A stretch of 64,000 nucleotides of DNA, taken from IMG/VR virus record IMGVR_UViG_3300025876_000006, positions 64,001 to 128,000 of that record. One strand, given 5' to 3'. The stretch is from a virus. This document shows positions 18,837 through 27,277 of this stretch, piece after piece. Within the stretch, counting starts at the first letter, position 1. Each line of letters begins with the position of its first letter. A model generated the notes under the pieces. That model had not been told where the DNA came from. It saw only the letters and a list, made by a program, of their open reading frames with translations, and did not search any database. The position numbers were made by a program, and so were the translations under genes.

Positions 18837-20078
18837 ATGTTTAATTCAGAAGAACTAGAAAAAAAGTGGGCTCCCATTCTTGAGAGCGCCGATGCACCTG
18901 CCTTCGCCGATAACCATCGCAAAGCAGTAACTGCAGTTATGTTAGAAAACCAAGAGAAGGCACTTGCCGAAGCTCGTGGCCAATCGCAATACCTCAATGA
19001 AGCAGGCGAACCTTCAAACGTTGTTTCTGGTACCGATAACTGGGATCCAGTACTCATCAGCCTTGTACGTCGTGCAATGCCAAGCCTTATCGCTTATGAT
19101 GTTTGTGGTGTTCAGCCAATGTCCGGTCCTACTGGTCTCATCTTCGCGATGAAGTCTCGTTATAATGGCGTTGATGCATCTCCTGTTGAAACAACTGATG
19201 ACGAAGCTCTTTTCAATGCTCCTACTCAATTCGCTCCTTCTACCTCTACCGCACTTGGTGAAGGCAACATTACTAAGGACATGGGTTTCACTATCGAGAA
19301 AGTTGTTGTTGAAGCTAAGACACGTGCTCTTAAAGCTGAGTACTCAATGGAACTCGCTCAAGACCTCAAGGCCATTCACGGTCTTGATGCTGAAGCAGAA
19401 CTTGCTAATATTCTTAGCACTGAGATCCTTGCTGAAATCAACCGCGAAGTTATTGATTCAATTAATACCGCAGCGGTTCTAGGTTTCACCAACCAACTTA
19501 CTGGTACAGGTGATGAAGGTAACTTTGATCTTGACGTTGATGCAGACGGCCGTTGGGCTGTTGAGAAGTTCAAATCACTTCTCTTCCAACTTGAGCTTGA
19601 ATCCAATGAGATTGCTAAAGGCACTCGTCGTGGAAAAGGTAACTATGTTATCTGCTCTTCAAACGTTGCTTCTGCTCTTGCAGCTGCAGGCGTTCTCGAC
19701 TATGCTCCAGCTATCGCGTCCAACTTAAACGTTGACACAACTGGTAACACATTCGCCGGTCTTATCAATGGCCGCATTAAGGTATATGTTGATCCATATG
19801 CAGTTGATGATTACGCTACCGTTGGTTACAAAGGTGCTAACTCGTATGATGCTGGTATTTACTACTGCCCATACGTTCCTCTTACAATGGTTCGCGCCGT
19901 TGACGAGAACAGCTTCCAGCCTAAGATCGGCTTTAAGACTCGTTATGGTCTTGCTGCTAACCCAATGGCTCATGATCCTATTGCTGGTCCAACTAGTAAG
20001 CCAGCAGGTACTGCTAACAACCCTTACTTCCGTAGGTTTACCGTTTCCAATATCAATGGTACTAACCCTGCTGTTTAA
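18837..20078 (+). CDS. 23: Major capsid protein gp23
   Basis: 413 residues; HK97-fold major head subunit. Family landmarks are LEKKWAPILES at the start, NWDPVLISLVRRAMPSLIAYDVCGVQPMSGPTGLIFAM, EYSMELAQDLKAIHGLDAEAELANILS and FKTRYGL near the end. A gp21-type cleavage site, LNE before A (residues 53-56), is where the T4 homologue loses its N-terminal ~65 residues. Codon use is more GC-rich and uniform than in neighbours (many GCT/CTT/GTT), fitting very high expression. A strong terminator follows. Confidence 0.97.
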   Translation: MFNSEELEKKWAPILESADAPAFADNHRKAVTAVMLENQEKALAEARGQSQYLNEAGEPSNVVSGTDNWDPVLISLVRRAMPSLIAYDVCGVQPMSGPTGLIFAMKSRYNGVDASPVETTDDEALFNAPTQFAPSTSTALGEGNITKDMGFTIEKVVVEAKTRALKAEYSMELAQDLKAIHGLDAEAELANILSTEILAEINREVIDSINTAAVLGFTNQLTGTGDEGNFDLDVDADGRWAVEKFKSLLFQLELESNEIAKGTRRGKGNYVICSSNVASALAAAGVLDYAPAIASNLNVDTTGNTFAGLINGRIKVYVDPYAVDDYATVGYKGANSYDAGIYYCPYVPLTMVRAVDENSFQPKIGFKTRYGLAANPMAHDPIAGPTSKPAGTANNPYFRRFTVSNINGTNPAV

Positions 20079-20126
20079 TTAGCAAAAGCTAAATTTCGTC
20101 CACTACCTTAGGACGACACAAACCCG

Positions 20127-20163
20127 ATGAGGGGCTGTCAGAAATGGCGGTCCCTCATTTTTT
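20127..20163 (+). terminator. Rho-independent terminator after gene 23
   Basis: A 14-bp continuous stem (with G-U pairs) capped by a GAAA tetraloop (20141-20144), followed by TTTTTT (20158-20163). The next late promoter starts 3 nt later. Confidence 0.93.
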
Positions 20164-20165
20164 GT

Positions 20166-20173
20166 TATAAATA
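20166..20173 (+). promoter_or_regulatory. Late promoter TATAAATA of the gp19-fold gene
   Basis: Perfect element exactly 5 nt before ATG 20179, immediately after the gene 23 terminator. Confidence 0.75.
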
Positions 20174-20178
20174 ATAAT

Positions 20179-20670
20179 ATGATTGAGAATAATTTTTTAC
20201 CGACAACCGATAACTTTACTGTTCATATTGGTACGCAAGCAAGTAAATCAGTTCTGAATAAAAACATTGTTTCGTTTTCATTACCAGCTATTACCAATAA
20301 CGAGATTGCGACTCCTTATATGAATATGCCTGGATTTTCTGTTTCGGAAACAACAAGTAAAGAACCATTGGCCATCTCATTTATTTGTGATGAAACTATG
20401 GAAGCATATGAAGAAGTTTATAATTGGATGAATGATAATAACAATCCAAACAAAGATTCCAATGATCAAAACTCTAGTTTAATTGATTTTAAAGATATTA
20501 CAATTAATATTAAATCAAGCCATAATAATTTAAATAAGCAATTACATTTTAAAGATGCATTTCCAACATCGCTTGGGGGTGTTGATTTTAATATACAAGC
20601 AGAAGGCGAACCAGTATATGCGGTATTCCAAGTATCGTTTAGATATGATACTTTTGAGTTTAGGAAATAA
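20179..20670 (+). CDS. Second tail-tube-fold protein (gp19-like; gp3 position)
   Basis: 163 residues. The pattern is that of T4 gp19-fold proteins: NNFLP...NFTVHIGTQ, IVSFSLPAITNNEIATPY, PLAISFICDETMEAYEEVYNWM and the C-terminal KDAFPTSLGGVDFNIQ. It is not a copy of the gp19 at 13727. In marine T4-like phages the gene between 23 and uvsY is often annotated as tail completion protein gp3, so tube terminator, tube initiator (gp54-like) or a second tube protein are all possible. It has its own terminator-promoter boundary. Confidence 0.75.
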   Translation: MIENNFLPTTDNFTVHIGTQASKSVLNKNIVSFSLPAITNNEIATPYMNMPGFSVSETTSKEPLAISFICDETMEAYEEVYNWMNDNNNPNKDSNDQNSSLIDFKDITINIKSSHNNLNKQLHFKDAFPTSLGGVDFNIQAEGEPVYAVFQVSFRYDTFEFRK

Positions 20671-20688
20671 GCATTATATATAAATTAT

Positions 20689-21138
20689 ATGATGGATCTA
20701 GAATCACTACTAAAACTGTGGGAAACCGATTCTAAAATTGACGATGTTAATTTAGATGATACAAGTATTAACAGCGCGAAGCTGCATAGTAAATATCTTG
20801 AGTTACATTCTCACGCTAAACTAAGACTAAAGAAAAAAGAATTAGAATTAGCCGTTTTGAATAAAGACCTTTGGTTATATTACAATGGTAAAATGACTAA
20901 AGAAGAAATGGATGCGTTAAGTTGGAATTACGATCCTTTTAATGGAATGGCCAAACCGCTTAAAGGCGACATGAATAAATTTTATGATGCTGACCCAAAT
21001 AAAGTTGAGATGGAAATGAGAGTTGAATACTTAAAAACCTATTGCGATACTTGTAAAGATATAATTGATAATGTTCGTTTTAGACATTTAACTATTAAGA
21101 ATATAATCGCGCATCGCCAGTTTGTATCTGGAAATTAA
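20689..21138 (+). CDS. uvsY: Recombination mediator UvsY
   Basis: 149 residues (T4 UvsY 137). It loads UvsX recombinase on gp32-coated single-stranded DNA. The N-terminal pattern LESLLKLWETDSKIDDVNLD followed by SAKLHSKYLELHSHAKLRLKKKELE is diagnostic, as is LWLYYNGKMTKEEMDAL. It lies 2 nt before uvsW, the classic uvsY-uvsW pair. Confidence 0.93.
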   Translation: MMDLESLLKLWETDSKIDDVNLDDTSINSAKLHSKYLELHSHAKLRLKKKELELAVLNKDLWLYYNGKMTKEEMDALSWNYDPFNGMAKPLKGDMNKFYDADPNKVEMEMRVEYLKTYCDTCKDIIDNVRFRHLTIKNIIAHRQFVSGN

Positions 21139-21140
21139 AA

Positions 21141-22514
21141 ATGAGTAGTACGTATGACATATCACATGTAGATGAAACCTTAATTCATATTAAGTCGGAT
21201 GATTCTGGTGCTATGATGGATCTTAGCGAGCATTATACTTTTTATGTTGACGGGTATAAATTTATGCCAAGTTACAGAAATAAGATGTGGGATGGAAAAA
21301 TTCGTTTACTGAATATGCGCAATAATACTTTGCCATATGGTTTATTACCAAAGACACTTAGTTTTGCAAAGGATAGTGGATATGGAATTAACCTTTGCTC
21401 TACTCTTAAAAACAAAGAGGTTATAGATAAAGATTACCTTGATAAATTTGCAAATTCTCAAGAGCTAAGAGCTGGAGGAAAAAAAATTGAGCTTCGTGAT
21501 TATCAGTATGACGCATTTATTCATGGAATTACTGAGGGCAGATCATTAATTGTTTCACCAACTGGTTCTGGTAAGAGTTTAATAATTTACATGTATATCA
21601 AATGGTATATAGAAAATCATGATGATAATGTTTTAATCATTGTTCCAACTACTTCATTGGTTGAACAAATGAGTAAAGACTTTGCCGATTATAGTTCACA
21701 CGATGATTCCTTTGATGCTGATCTCGAAATACATAAAATATATTCTGGTAAAGAAAAAGAAAACTTTGATGCTCGTGTTATTATTTCAACATGGCAAAGC
21801 GCTATAAACCTTCGGCCTGAATGGTTCCAACAATATGGGATGATCATTGGAGACGAAGCGCACCTCTTTAAAGCCAAGAGTCTTAATAAGATTATGGGGA
21901 TGTTAGTTAATGCGCCTTATAGAATTGGTACTACTGGAACTCTTGATGGAAGTCTTTGTAATGAATTGGTTTTAATTGGAAACTTTGGTCCAACGTTTAA
22001 CGTAATTTCAACTAAGAAATTAATTGATTCAAAGACACTCGCTGATCTTGAAATTAAATGTATTGTATGCAACCATGATGATGCTCTAAAGAAAGCAGTT
22101 GTTAAAATGGATTATCAAAGTGAAATTGCAACCATTGTTGAACACCCAAACCGAAATAAATTTATATCAAAGTTAGCGCTTGATCAAAATGGTAATACAC
22201 TTGTTCTTTTTAATCTCGTTAAGAAACATGGTAAACCTTTGTTTAAAATGATTCAAGACAGCGCAGATGATAAAGATAATATCTTTTATGTTAGTGGAGA
22301 AGTAAAAGCGGATGACAGAGAAAACATTCGAAGTATTGTTGATACTAATCCCTTAACAACAACAATGAAATTTGGTTTAAAAAAGATCACTGTCGGGCAA
22401 AACGTAAAAGTTCCATTAACAGATGGATCTGAAAAATTAGCGTGTGAAATAACAATAGATGATGATGTATTAGAAAATTGGGTAATGGCTCGATGGCGTG
22501 AAGCGGGAATATAA
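21141..22514 (+). CDS. uvsW: UvsW helicase, N-terminal part, interrupted
   Basis: SF2 helicase that unwinds R-loops and branched DNA and resolves recombination intermediates in T4. Visible motifs are DYQYDAFIHGI (Q-like), Walker A SPTGSGKS (~residues 137-144), GDEAHLF (~236) and GTTGT (~258). Homology runs to YVSGEVKADDRENIRSIVDTN (~residue 403). From about 22350 the frame enters unrelated sequence and stops at 22514. Helicase motifs V-VI lie separately at 22682-22999. The gene is therefore split by an insertion of about 330 bp, and this half alone lacks the arginine-finger region. Confidence 0.85.
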   Translation: MSSTYDISHVDETLIHIKSDDSGAMMDLSEHYTFYVDGYKFMPSYRNKMWDGKIRLLNMRNNTLPYGLLPKTLSFAKDSGYGINLCSTLKNKEVIDKDYLDKFANSQELRAGGKKIELRDYQYDAFIHGITEGRSLIVSPTGSGKSLIIYMYIKWYIENHDDNVLIIVPTTSLVEQMSKDFADYSSHDDSFDADLEIHKIYSGKEKENFDARVIISTWQSAINLRPEWFQQYGMIIGDEAHLFKAKSLNKIMGMLVNAPYRIGTTGTLDGSLCNELVLIGNFGPTFNVISTKKLIDSKTLADLEIKCIVCNHDDALKKAVVKMDYQSEIATIVEHPNRNKFISKLALDQNGNTLVLFNLVKKHGKPLFKMIQDSADDKDNIFYVSGEVKADDRENIRSIVDTNPLTTTMKFGLKKITVGQNVKVPLTDGSEKLACEITIDDDVLENWVMARWREAGI

Positions 22515-22687
22515 AAGTAAAAAGACTTGGATGTTCTGGTGTACCTGGGAGGGTTATAATAAGAAGGACATAGATTTTAATAATGAAGGAATGAATGATT
22601 TAGATAAGATAAGTTATTCAGAATATAGAAAAAGATTAATATTAAAAAAAGAAAACAATTCATATGAAACCAGATAAAGTAACAAAT
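22344..22687 (+). other. ~330-bp insertion interrupting uvsW
   Basis: The flanks join as one UvsW sequence (...ENIRSIVDTN + TTGAIIVASTGVFSTGINIKN). Removing 326 or 338 bp restores the frame; neither length is a multiple of three, so an intact in-frame intein is excluded. TAACAA occurs at both ends (22354-22359 and 22680-22685). Inside, frame 1 continues open for 51 codons (from ATG 22364, ending WVMARWREAGI), and another frame is open from about 22486 to 22677 (...TWMFWCTWEGYNKKDIDF...). No group I intron core is recognisable. It may be a decayed homing-endonuclease or intein remnant, or an unusual intron. Confidence 0.7.
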
Positions 22688-22999
22688 ACCACCGGAGCAA
22701 TTATTGTGGCAAGTACTGGTGTGTTTTCAACAGGAATTAATATTAAGAACTTACATAATATTATATTCGCTAGTCCAACAAAATCTCAAATTAAAGTTCT
22801 TCAAAGTATTGGTCGTGGATTGAGAAAATCAGATGATGGAAGAAAAACTACTGTATTTGATATTTCTGATAACCTTAGTTGGCGTAAAAAGAAAAACTAT
22901 ACGTTTAAACATGCTCAGGAAAGAATCCGTATATATAATAAAGAGGGATTCAAATACAAGATCTTCGAAATACCATTAAGTTTAGATGAAATACAATAA
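22664..22999 (+). CDS. uvsW: UvsW helicase, C-terminal part
   Basis: From residue ~7 onward this is the UvsW C-terminal helicase region: TTGAIIVASTGVFSTGINIKNLHNIIFASPTKS (motif V region) and QSIGRGLRKSDDG (motif VI with the arginines). Homology begins at 22682. An ATG at 22664 could allow separate translation, so the two parts might act as a split protein, or a spliced mRNA could restore the gene. It overlaps the start of the next gene by 14 nt. Confidence 0.8.
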   Translation: MKPDKVTNTTGAIIVASTGVFSTGINIKNLHNIIFASPTKSQIKVLQSIGRGLRKSDDGRKTTVFDISDNLSWRKKKNYTFKHAQERIRIYNKEGFKYKIFEIPLSLDEIQ

Positions 23000-23372
23000 C
23001 GACATATCAAACAAACTTGATGTTAGAATCTTTACTACTATTTCTGGAAGAGTCTTAATTGGAGAACTTATTAATGTATCGGATATTGGAGTTGAATTAG
23101 AAAATGTATTTTTAATGGACCCTTCTAATCCCGAAGGGATGGTTCCCATACATCAAGATTCAATAATGAATACATCAATAATAACTTTATATGATAAGAT
23201 TATTGAAACTGAAACATCAGTTAATAGTGAATCAACTTTAAGTAATTACATTCAACATTGTTTAGGTAATACTTTAATGGATATTGAATCTAACTTTCCA
23301 AAAAAAATCAATAAAAAAAATAAGGATACTAATGATGATACCTTATTTAATTGGAGGAATAGGTTTAATTGA
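22986..23372 (+). CDS. Small Sm-like (LSm/Hfq-type fold) protein
   Basis: 128 residues. Residues ~11-60 (LDVRIFTTISGRVLIGELINVSDIGVELENVFLM, read as strand pattern) show the Sm1 layout: V-x-G-x-L-x-G-x-L then D then V-x-L-x-N. The C-terminal 50 residues are polar and lysine/asparagine-rich. Similar small LSm-like proteins are found near uvsW in marine T4-like phages as far as I recall. RNA binding is an inference; no experimental role is known to me. Its start overlaps the end of uvsW. Confidence 0.55.
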   Translation: MKYNNDISNKLDVRIFTTISGRVLIGELINVSDIGVELENVFLMDPSNPEGMVPIHQDSIMNTSIITLYDKIIETETSVNSESTLSNYIQHCLGNTLMDIESNFPKKINKKNKDTNDDTLFNWRNRFN

Positions 23373-23472
23373 TTATTGTTTTTGTTATTCTATAGAATAT
23401 TATACTATAAAATCAATAGTATGTAAATAATAAAATTCATAATAATAAAAAAAGATTGATAGCATTTTGTTA

Positions 23473-23501
23473 TATACATTAGACTAAATCTATGGTATAA
23501 T
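23473..23501 (+). promoter_or_regulatory. Sigma-70-like promoter of gene 55
   Basis: TATACA, 17 bp, TATAAT. The -10 ends 8 nt before ATG 23510, so the transcript is nearly leaderless. Confidence 0.7.
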
Positions 23502-23509
23502 ATATACAT

Positions 23510-24196
23510 ATGAAGGATAAAGATAAACCTACATCAGATGAAGTAGTCAATAAGAAAGCCGTTAAGAAGAAGACGGCAAAAAAGAAAACTGCTAAGAAGA
23601 AGACTGCGAAGAAACGTGGCCCACATTATATTGATAACGCTTTATTCGGGCAAGCCGTATCTGAACATGTTAAAGGTGTTAAAGAAGATATTGAAAACGG
23701 TATAGATCCAAGAGGTATTACTGATTATATTGGTAAATGTTTTTTGAATATTGCAGAAGGTCTTTCTCATAGTGGTAATTTTATTAACTATACATATCGA
23801 GAGGATATGGTTATGGATGCAGTTGAGAATTGTATTAAGTATGTTAATAATTATGATATTGATAAACCTACGCGAACAGGAAAGCCAAACGCGTTTAGTT
23901 ACTTTACACAAATTAGTTGGTTTGCTTTTCTAAGAAGGATTGCCAAAGAAAAGAAACAAACTGAGATCAAACAAAAAATAATCAGTACATCTGCTGTTGA
24001 TGTATTTGCTGACTTTAGTGGAGACTCTGCTCAAATTGGTGAAGGAGTAATTAATAGGATGAGAAATACAAACCCATTCTTTAAAGAAGAAAAGGGCCCA
24101 ACTCCTGAAGAAGTTGAGTTACCGCCAAAGCGTAGAGGAAGACGTCCTGCTAAGAAAGCTAAGAACGGTCCTTTAACTGATTTTTTCGATAAGTAA
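23510..24196 (+). CDS. 55: Late-transcription sigma factor gp55
   Basis: 228 residues (T4 gp55 185). It directs RNA polymerase to TATAAATA promoters, which this phage has in number. The core (residues ~65-155) contains YIGKCFLNIAEGLS, YREDMVMDAVENCIKYVNNYD and KPNAFSYFTQISWFAFLRRIAKEKK. Residues ~15-36 are a histone-H1-like run of AVKKKTAKKK repeats, and KRRGRRPAKKAK near the C-terminus is AT-hook-like. The last residues, PLTDFFDK, resemble the hydrophobic-acidic clamp-binding epitope at the end of T4 gp55. Transcribed from a host-type promoter as expected. Confidence 0.93.
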   Translation: MKDKDKPTSDEVVNKKAVKKKTAKKKTAKKKTAKKRGPHYIDNALFGQAVSEHVKGVKEDIENGIDPRGITDYIGKCFLNIAEGLSHSGNFINYTYREDMVMDAVENCIKYVNNYDIDKPTRTGKPNAFSYFTQISWFAFLRRIAKEKKQTEIKQKIISTSAVDVFADFSGDSAQIGEGVINRMRNTNPFFKEEKGPTPEEVELPPKRRGRRPAKKAKNGPLTDFFDK

Positions 24197-24197
24197 T

Positions 24198-25280
24198 ATG
24201 AAGTTAGTTGTAATAACAGACACTCATGCGGGTGTTAAAAATGGTAGTGATATCTTCTTAGATTATTCTGAAAGATTTTATGATAAGGTTTTCTTTCCTT
24301 ATTGTTTAGAAAATGGTATAACTAAGATACTTCATCTTGGTGATTATTTTGATCATCGAAGAGTGGTAAATTTTAAAGTTCTTAGTAGGAATAAGAAAAT
24401 GTTTCTTGATAAGTTAAGAGAACATGGAATGACCATGGATCTTATTCCAGGAAACCACGACGTATTTTATAAAAATACAAATTCATTATCAAGTTGCGAA
24501 GAGATTCTTCAACATTATAAAGATGTTGTAAATCTACACATGGAACCAACCGTCGTGAGTTATGGTAGTTTGGATATTGCATTAATCCCTTGGATAAATT
24601 CTGAGAATTACGATGAAGTAACTAACTTTGTTAAAAATGTAAAAGCTCCATTCTTAGGTGGGCATTTAGAACTTCAAGGATTTGATATGATGAAAGGAGT
24701 TCAAGCTAGTTCTGGAGCTATGAAGTCTGATATCTTTTCTCGATTTGAAATTGTAATGAGCGGCCACTTTCATACGAAAAGCAATAAAGGAAATATTCAT
24801 TATCTTGGAACTCCCTTTGAATTAACCTGGGCAGATTGTAATGATCCAAAGTTTTTCCATGTTATTGATACAGAGACACGTGAGCTAATGCCAATTCGTA
24901 ACCCGCTTACAATTTATAATAAACTAGTATATGATGATAGTAAAGCGTCTGATGATATTATCACAGAGATTAAGTCGTGTAATTTTAGTTGTGTACCAGA
25001 TTCATATGTAAAAGTAATTGTTATTAATAAGAAGAACCCGTTTCTTTTTGACAAATATATTGATGAGATAATTAATAAAGAGCCCTTTGATTTAAAGATT
25101 GTAGAAAACTTTGATGAATATCTTTCAGAAAATGTTGAAGATGAAAAGATTGAAATAACTGATACTGTCAGCTTATTGAATACATATGTTGATTCTGTTG
25201 AAACTGAATTAGACTCTGACCGAATAAAATTAAAACTACAAGAACTTTTTGTTGAAGCTCAATCTTCAGACGCACTATAA
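24198..25280 (+). CDS. 47: Recombination endonuclease subunit gp47 (Mre11/SbcD-like)
   Basis: 360 residues (T4 339). The calcineurin-like phosphoesterase motifs are ordered as expected: DTHAG (residues 7-11), GDYFDHRR (~48), GNHDVFY (~85) and SGHFHTKS (~188). With gp46 it resects DNA ends for recombination-dependent replication and host DNA breakdown. It starts 1 nt after gene 55 and ends 6 nt before gene 46. Confidence 0.95.
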   Translation: MKLVVITDTHAGVKNGSDIFLDYSERFYDKVFFPYCLENGITKILHLGDYFDHRRVVNFKVLSRNKKMFLDKLREHGMTMDLIPGNHDVFYKNTNSLSSCEEILQHYKDVVNLHMEPTVVSYGSLDIALIPWINSENYDEVTNFVKNVKAPFLGGHLELQGFDMMKGVQASSGAMKSDIFSRFEIVMSGHFHTKSNKGNIHYLGTPFELTWADCNDPKFFHVIDTETRELMPIRNPLTIYNKLVYDDSKASDDIITEIKSCNFSCVPDSYVKVIVINKKNPFLFDKYIDEIINKEPFDLKIVENFDEYLSENVEDEKIEITDTVSLLNTYVDSVETELDSDRIKLKLQELFVEAQSSDAL

Positions 25281-25286
25281 AATATT

Positions 25287-27008
25287 ATGATAGAATTCCA
25301 TACCTTAACATATTCAAATTTTCTCTCAGTTGGAGATACACCAATCACTATTGATTTTGAAGCAACTAAATCAACATTAATTGTTGGCCATAATGGATCT
25401 GGTAAGAGTTTAATGCTAGATGCTCTTAGCTTTGCTTTGTTTGGTAAACCACACCGAGCTATTAATAAGCCTCAATTAATTAATAGTATCAATGGTAAAA
25501 AGTGTTTAGTAGAAATAACCTTTTCGGTTGGTAATAAGAATTACAAAATCGTCCGAGGACTTAAACCAAACATTTTTGAGATATGGGTTAATGGTGAAAT
25601 GATTAACCAAGAATCTCATTCCCGCGATTTTCAAAAGTTACTTGAGACAAACATTCTTAAATTAAACCATAAGAGTTTTCACCAAGTTGTTGTATTAGGT
25701 AATGGCAATTTTGTTCCATTCATGCAGATGCGCCAATATGAAAGGCGCAATGTTATTGAAGATCTTTTGGATATTAGTATATTTTCTAAGATGAATACTA
25801 TTCTTAAAGATAATAATGCTAAGCTGAAAGATCAAATTAAAGATAATGAATATCAGTGGAAGTTGATTAAAGAAAAGATTATTTTACAGCGTAAGCATAT
25901 TGATAAGTTATCAGATATCAGTGAATCTAATCGAGTTAAATATGAATCAGAGATTGCAGATATTCAATCAGAACAAAACGTTTTAATTGAAAGTAACGAA
26001 AAAATCTTGGTTCGTTACAAAGCAGAGCATAGTGATACTGAAAAGAAGCTTAATACTTTAAATCGTAGTTTGAATAAAATGAAATCATTTGAATCTCAGA
26101 TTAAAAGTAAAATGAATGCTATTGAAAAGGAAGCCGAGTTTTACAAGTCTAACTCAGCTTGCCCAACATGTAGCCAAACTATTGATACGGTTATACGCGA
26201 TAACAAACTAGAATCTTGTGGATGTAAACAAGAAGAACTAACTGATGGTTTTGAAAAATTACAGAACAACATTAAATCTACCGGCGAACAACTACAAACC
26301 ACTAATCAGGAAATGCAAGAGTTGTTTAAACTTAATAATGAAATGACTAGTAATAATGTTTTGATTAAAAACTTTTCAAAGCGGATATCTGAATTAAGTG
26401 CTCAAAAGAATGAAACCGCAGATGATAACGATTTAAAGAAATCGCAGAATGAATTACTTGATATGCAAACTACTAGGGATGACCTTAGCGATTTAAAATC
26501 AAAGCAAATTGAAGAAAAACATTATAATGATGTTATTGGTGAACTGCTAAAGGATACTGGTATTAAAACGAAGATCATTCGTCAATACCTTCCCCCGATG
26601 AATAAGTTAATTAATAATTATCTGCAGTTGCTTGACTTCTTTGTTAGTTTTGAATTGGATGAAAACTTTAATGAAACTATTAGAAGCCGCCATCGTGATG
26701 ACTTTAGTTATGCATCATTCAGTGAAGGAGAGAAACAACGAATTGACTTAAGTCTTTTATTTGCATGGCGACAAATTGCCAAAATGAAAAACTCAGCAAA
26801 TACAAACCTTCTTATATTGGACGAAGTGTTTGATGCTAGTCTTGATTTTGACGGCATTGATAATTTGTTAAAGATAATGCATTCGCTTGATGATGAAACT
26901 CGTGTTTTTGTTATTAGCCATAAGCAAGACCTCCTTGAAGGAAAATTTGATCGTAAGATTGAGTTTCAAAGACGCCAAAACTTCACAAGCATAAAATCTA
27001 TCACGTAA
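25287..27008 (+). CDS. 46: Recombination endonuclease subunit gp46 (Rad50/SbcC-like)
   Basis: 573 residues (T4 560). Walker A GHNGSGKS lies near residues 34-41. Long coiled coils flank a zinc hook CPTC (~292). The ABC signature SEGEKQR (~480) and Walker B LLILDEVFD (~509) follow. Partner of gp47. A 269-nt gap follows. Confidence 0.95.
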   Translation: MIEFHTLTYSNFLSVGDTPITIDFEATKSTLIVGHNGSGKSLMLDALSFALFGKPHRAINKPQLINSINGKKCLVEITFSVGNKNYKIVRGLKPNIFEIWVNGEMINQESHSRDFQKLLETNILKLNHKSFHQVVVLGNGNFVPFMQMRQYERRNVIEDLLDISIFSKMNTILKDNNAKLKDQIKDNEYQWKLIKEKIILQRKHIDKLSDISESNRVKYESEIADIQSEQNVLIESNEKILVRYKAEHSDTEKKLNTLNRSLNKMKSFESQIKSKMNAIEKEAEFYKSNSACPTCSQTIDTVIRDNKLESCGCKQEELTDGFEKLQNNIKSTGEQLQTTNQEMQELFKLNNEMTSNNVLIKNFSKRISELSAQKNETADDNDLKKSQNELLDMQTTRDDLSDLKSKQIEEKHYNDVIGELLKDTGIKTKIIRQYLPPMNKLINNYLQLLDFFVSFELDENFNETIRSRHRDDFSYASFSEGEKQRIDLSLLFAWRQIAKMKNSANTNLLILDEVFDASLDFDGIDNLLKIMHSLDDETRVFVISHKQDLLEGKFDRKIEFQRRQNFTSIKSIT

Positions 27009-27204
27009 CTCGTTAATGGTTAATAGGTTAAAATGCATAAAACGTGATAATAACGTAAAAAGGGCATTAGAGAGCAATTCTTCTTATTTCCTATAATATA
27101 TACGTCAAACAGTTTTAAAATGGCTCTTTAAACGGTCTTTTTTACGACAAACCCTTATTCTACGGGGGTTCCAGAACAAAATGTGCATTTTGTGAATTAT
27201 TTTA
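27009..27204 (+). other. Non-coding gap upstream of the VWA/protease gene
   Basis: No convincing gene. It contains a TATAAT at 27092-27097 without a good -35, a possible AACCC/GGGTT hairpin near 27150-27170, and a perfect 16-bp palindrome, CAAAATG-TG-CATTTTG (27177-27192), 12 bp before the -35 of the next promoter. A similar AAAATG...CATTTT arrangement precedes the promoter at 29680, so the palindrome may be an operator. Confidence 0.5.
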
Positions 27205-27233
27205 TTTACATTCTATGCTTTTTAGAGTATAAT
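27205..27233 (+). promoter_or_regulatory. Sigma-70-like promoter of the metalloprotease-VWA gene
   Basis: TTTACA, 17 bp, TATAAT. The leader (ATATCTACAAGGACGG...) is about 38 nt and nearly matches the leader of the MoxR gene at 29770. Confidence 0.75.
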
Positions 27234-27277
27234 ATATCTACAAGGACGGCACGAGAATAGCCAACCACCACTATATC

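Noticed and set aside
22344-22687. Group I intron in uvsW
   Set aside because: No P7/P3-type core (GACTA-like pair elements) or guide sequence for the 5' splice site was recognised. I keep the insertion as of unknown type, not as an intron.
22344-22687. In-frame intein in uvsW
   Set aside because: The inserted length is not a multiple of three, there are stops in the reading frame, and it is shorter than known mini-inteins. The Asn-Thr at the right edge is not enough.
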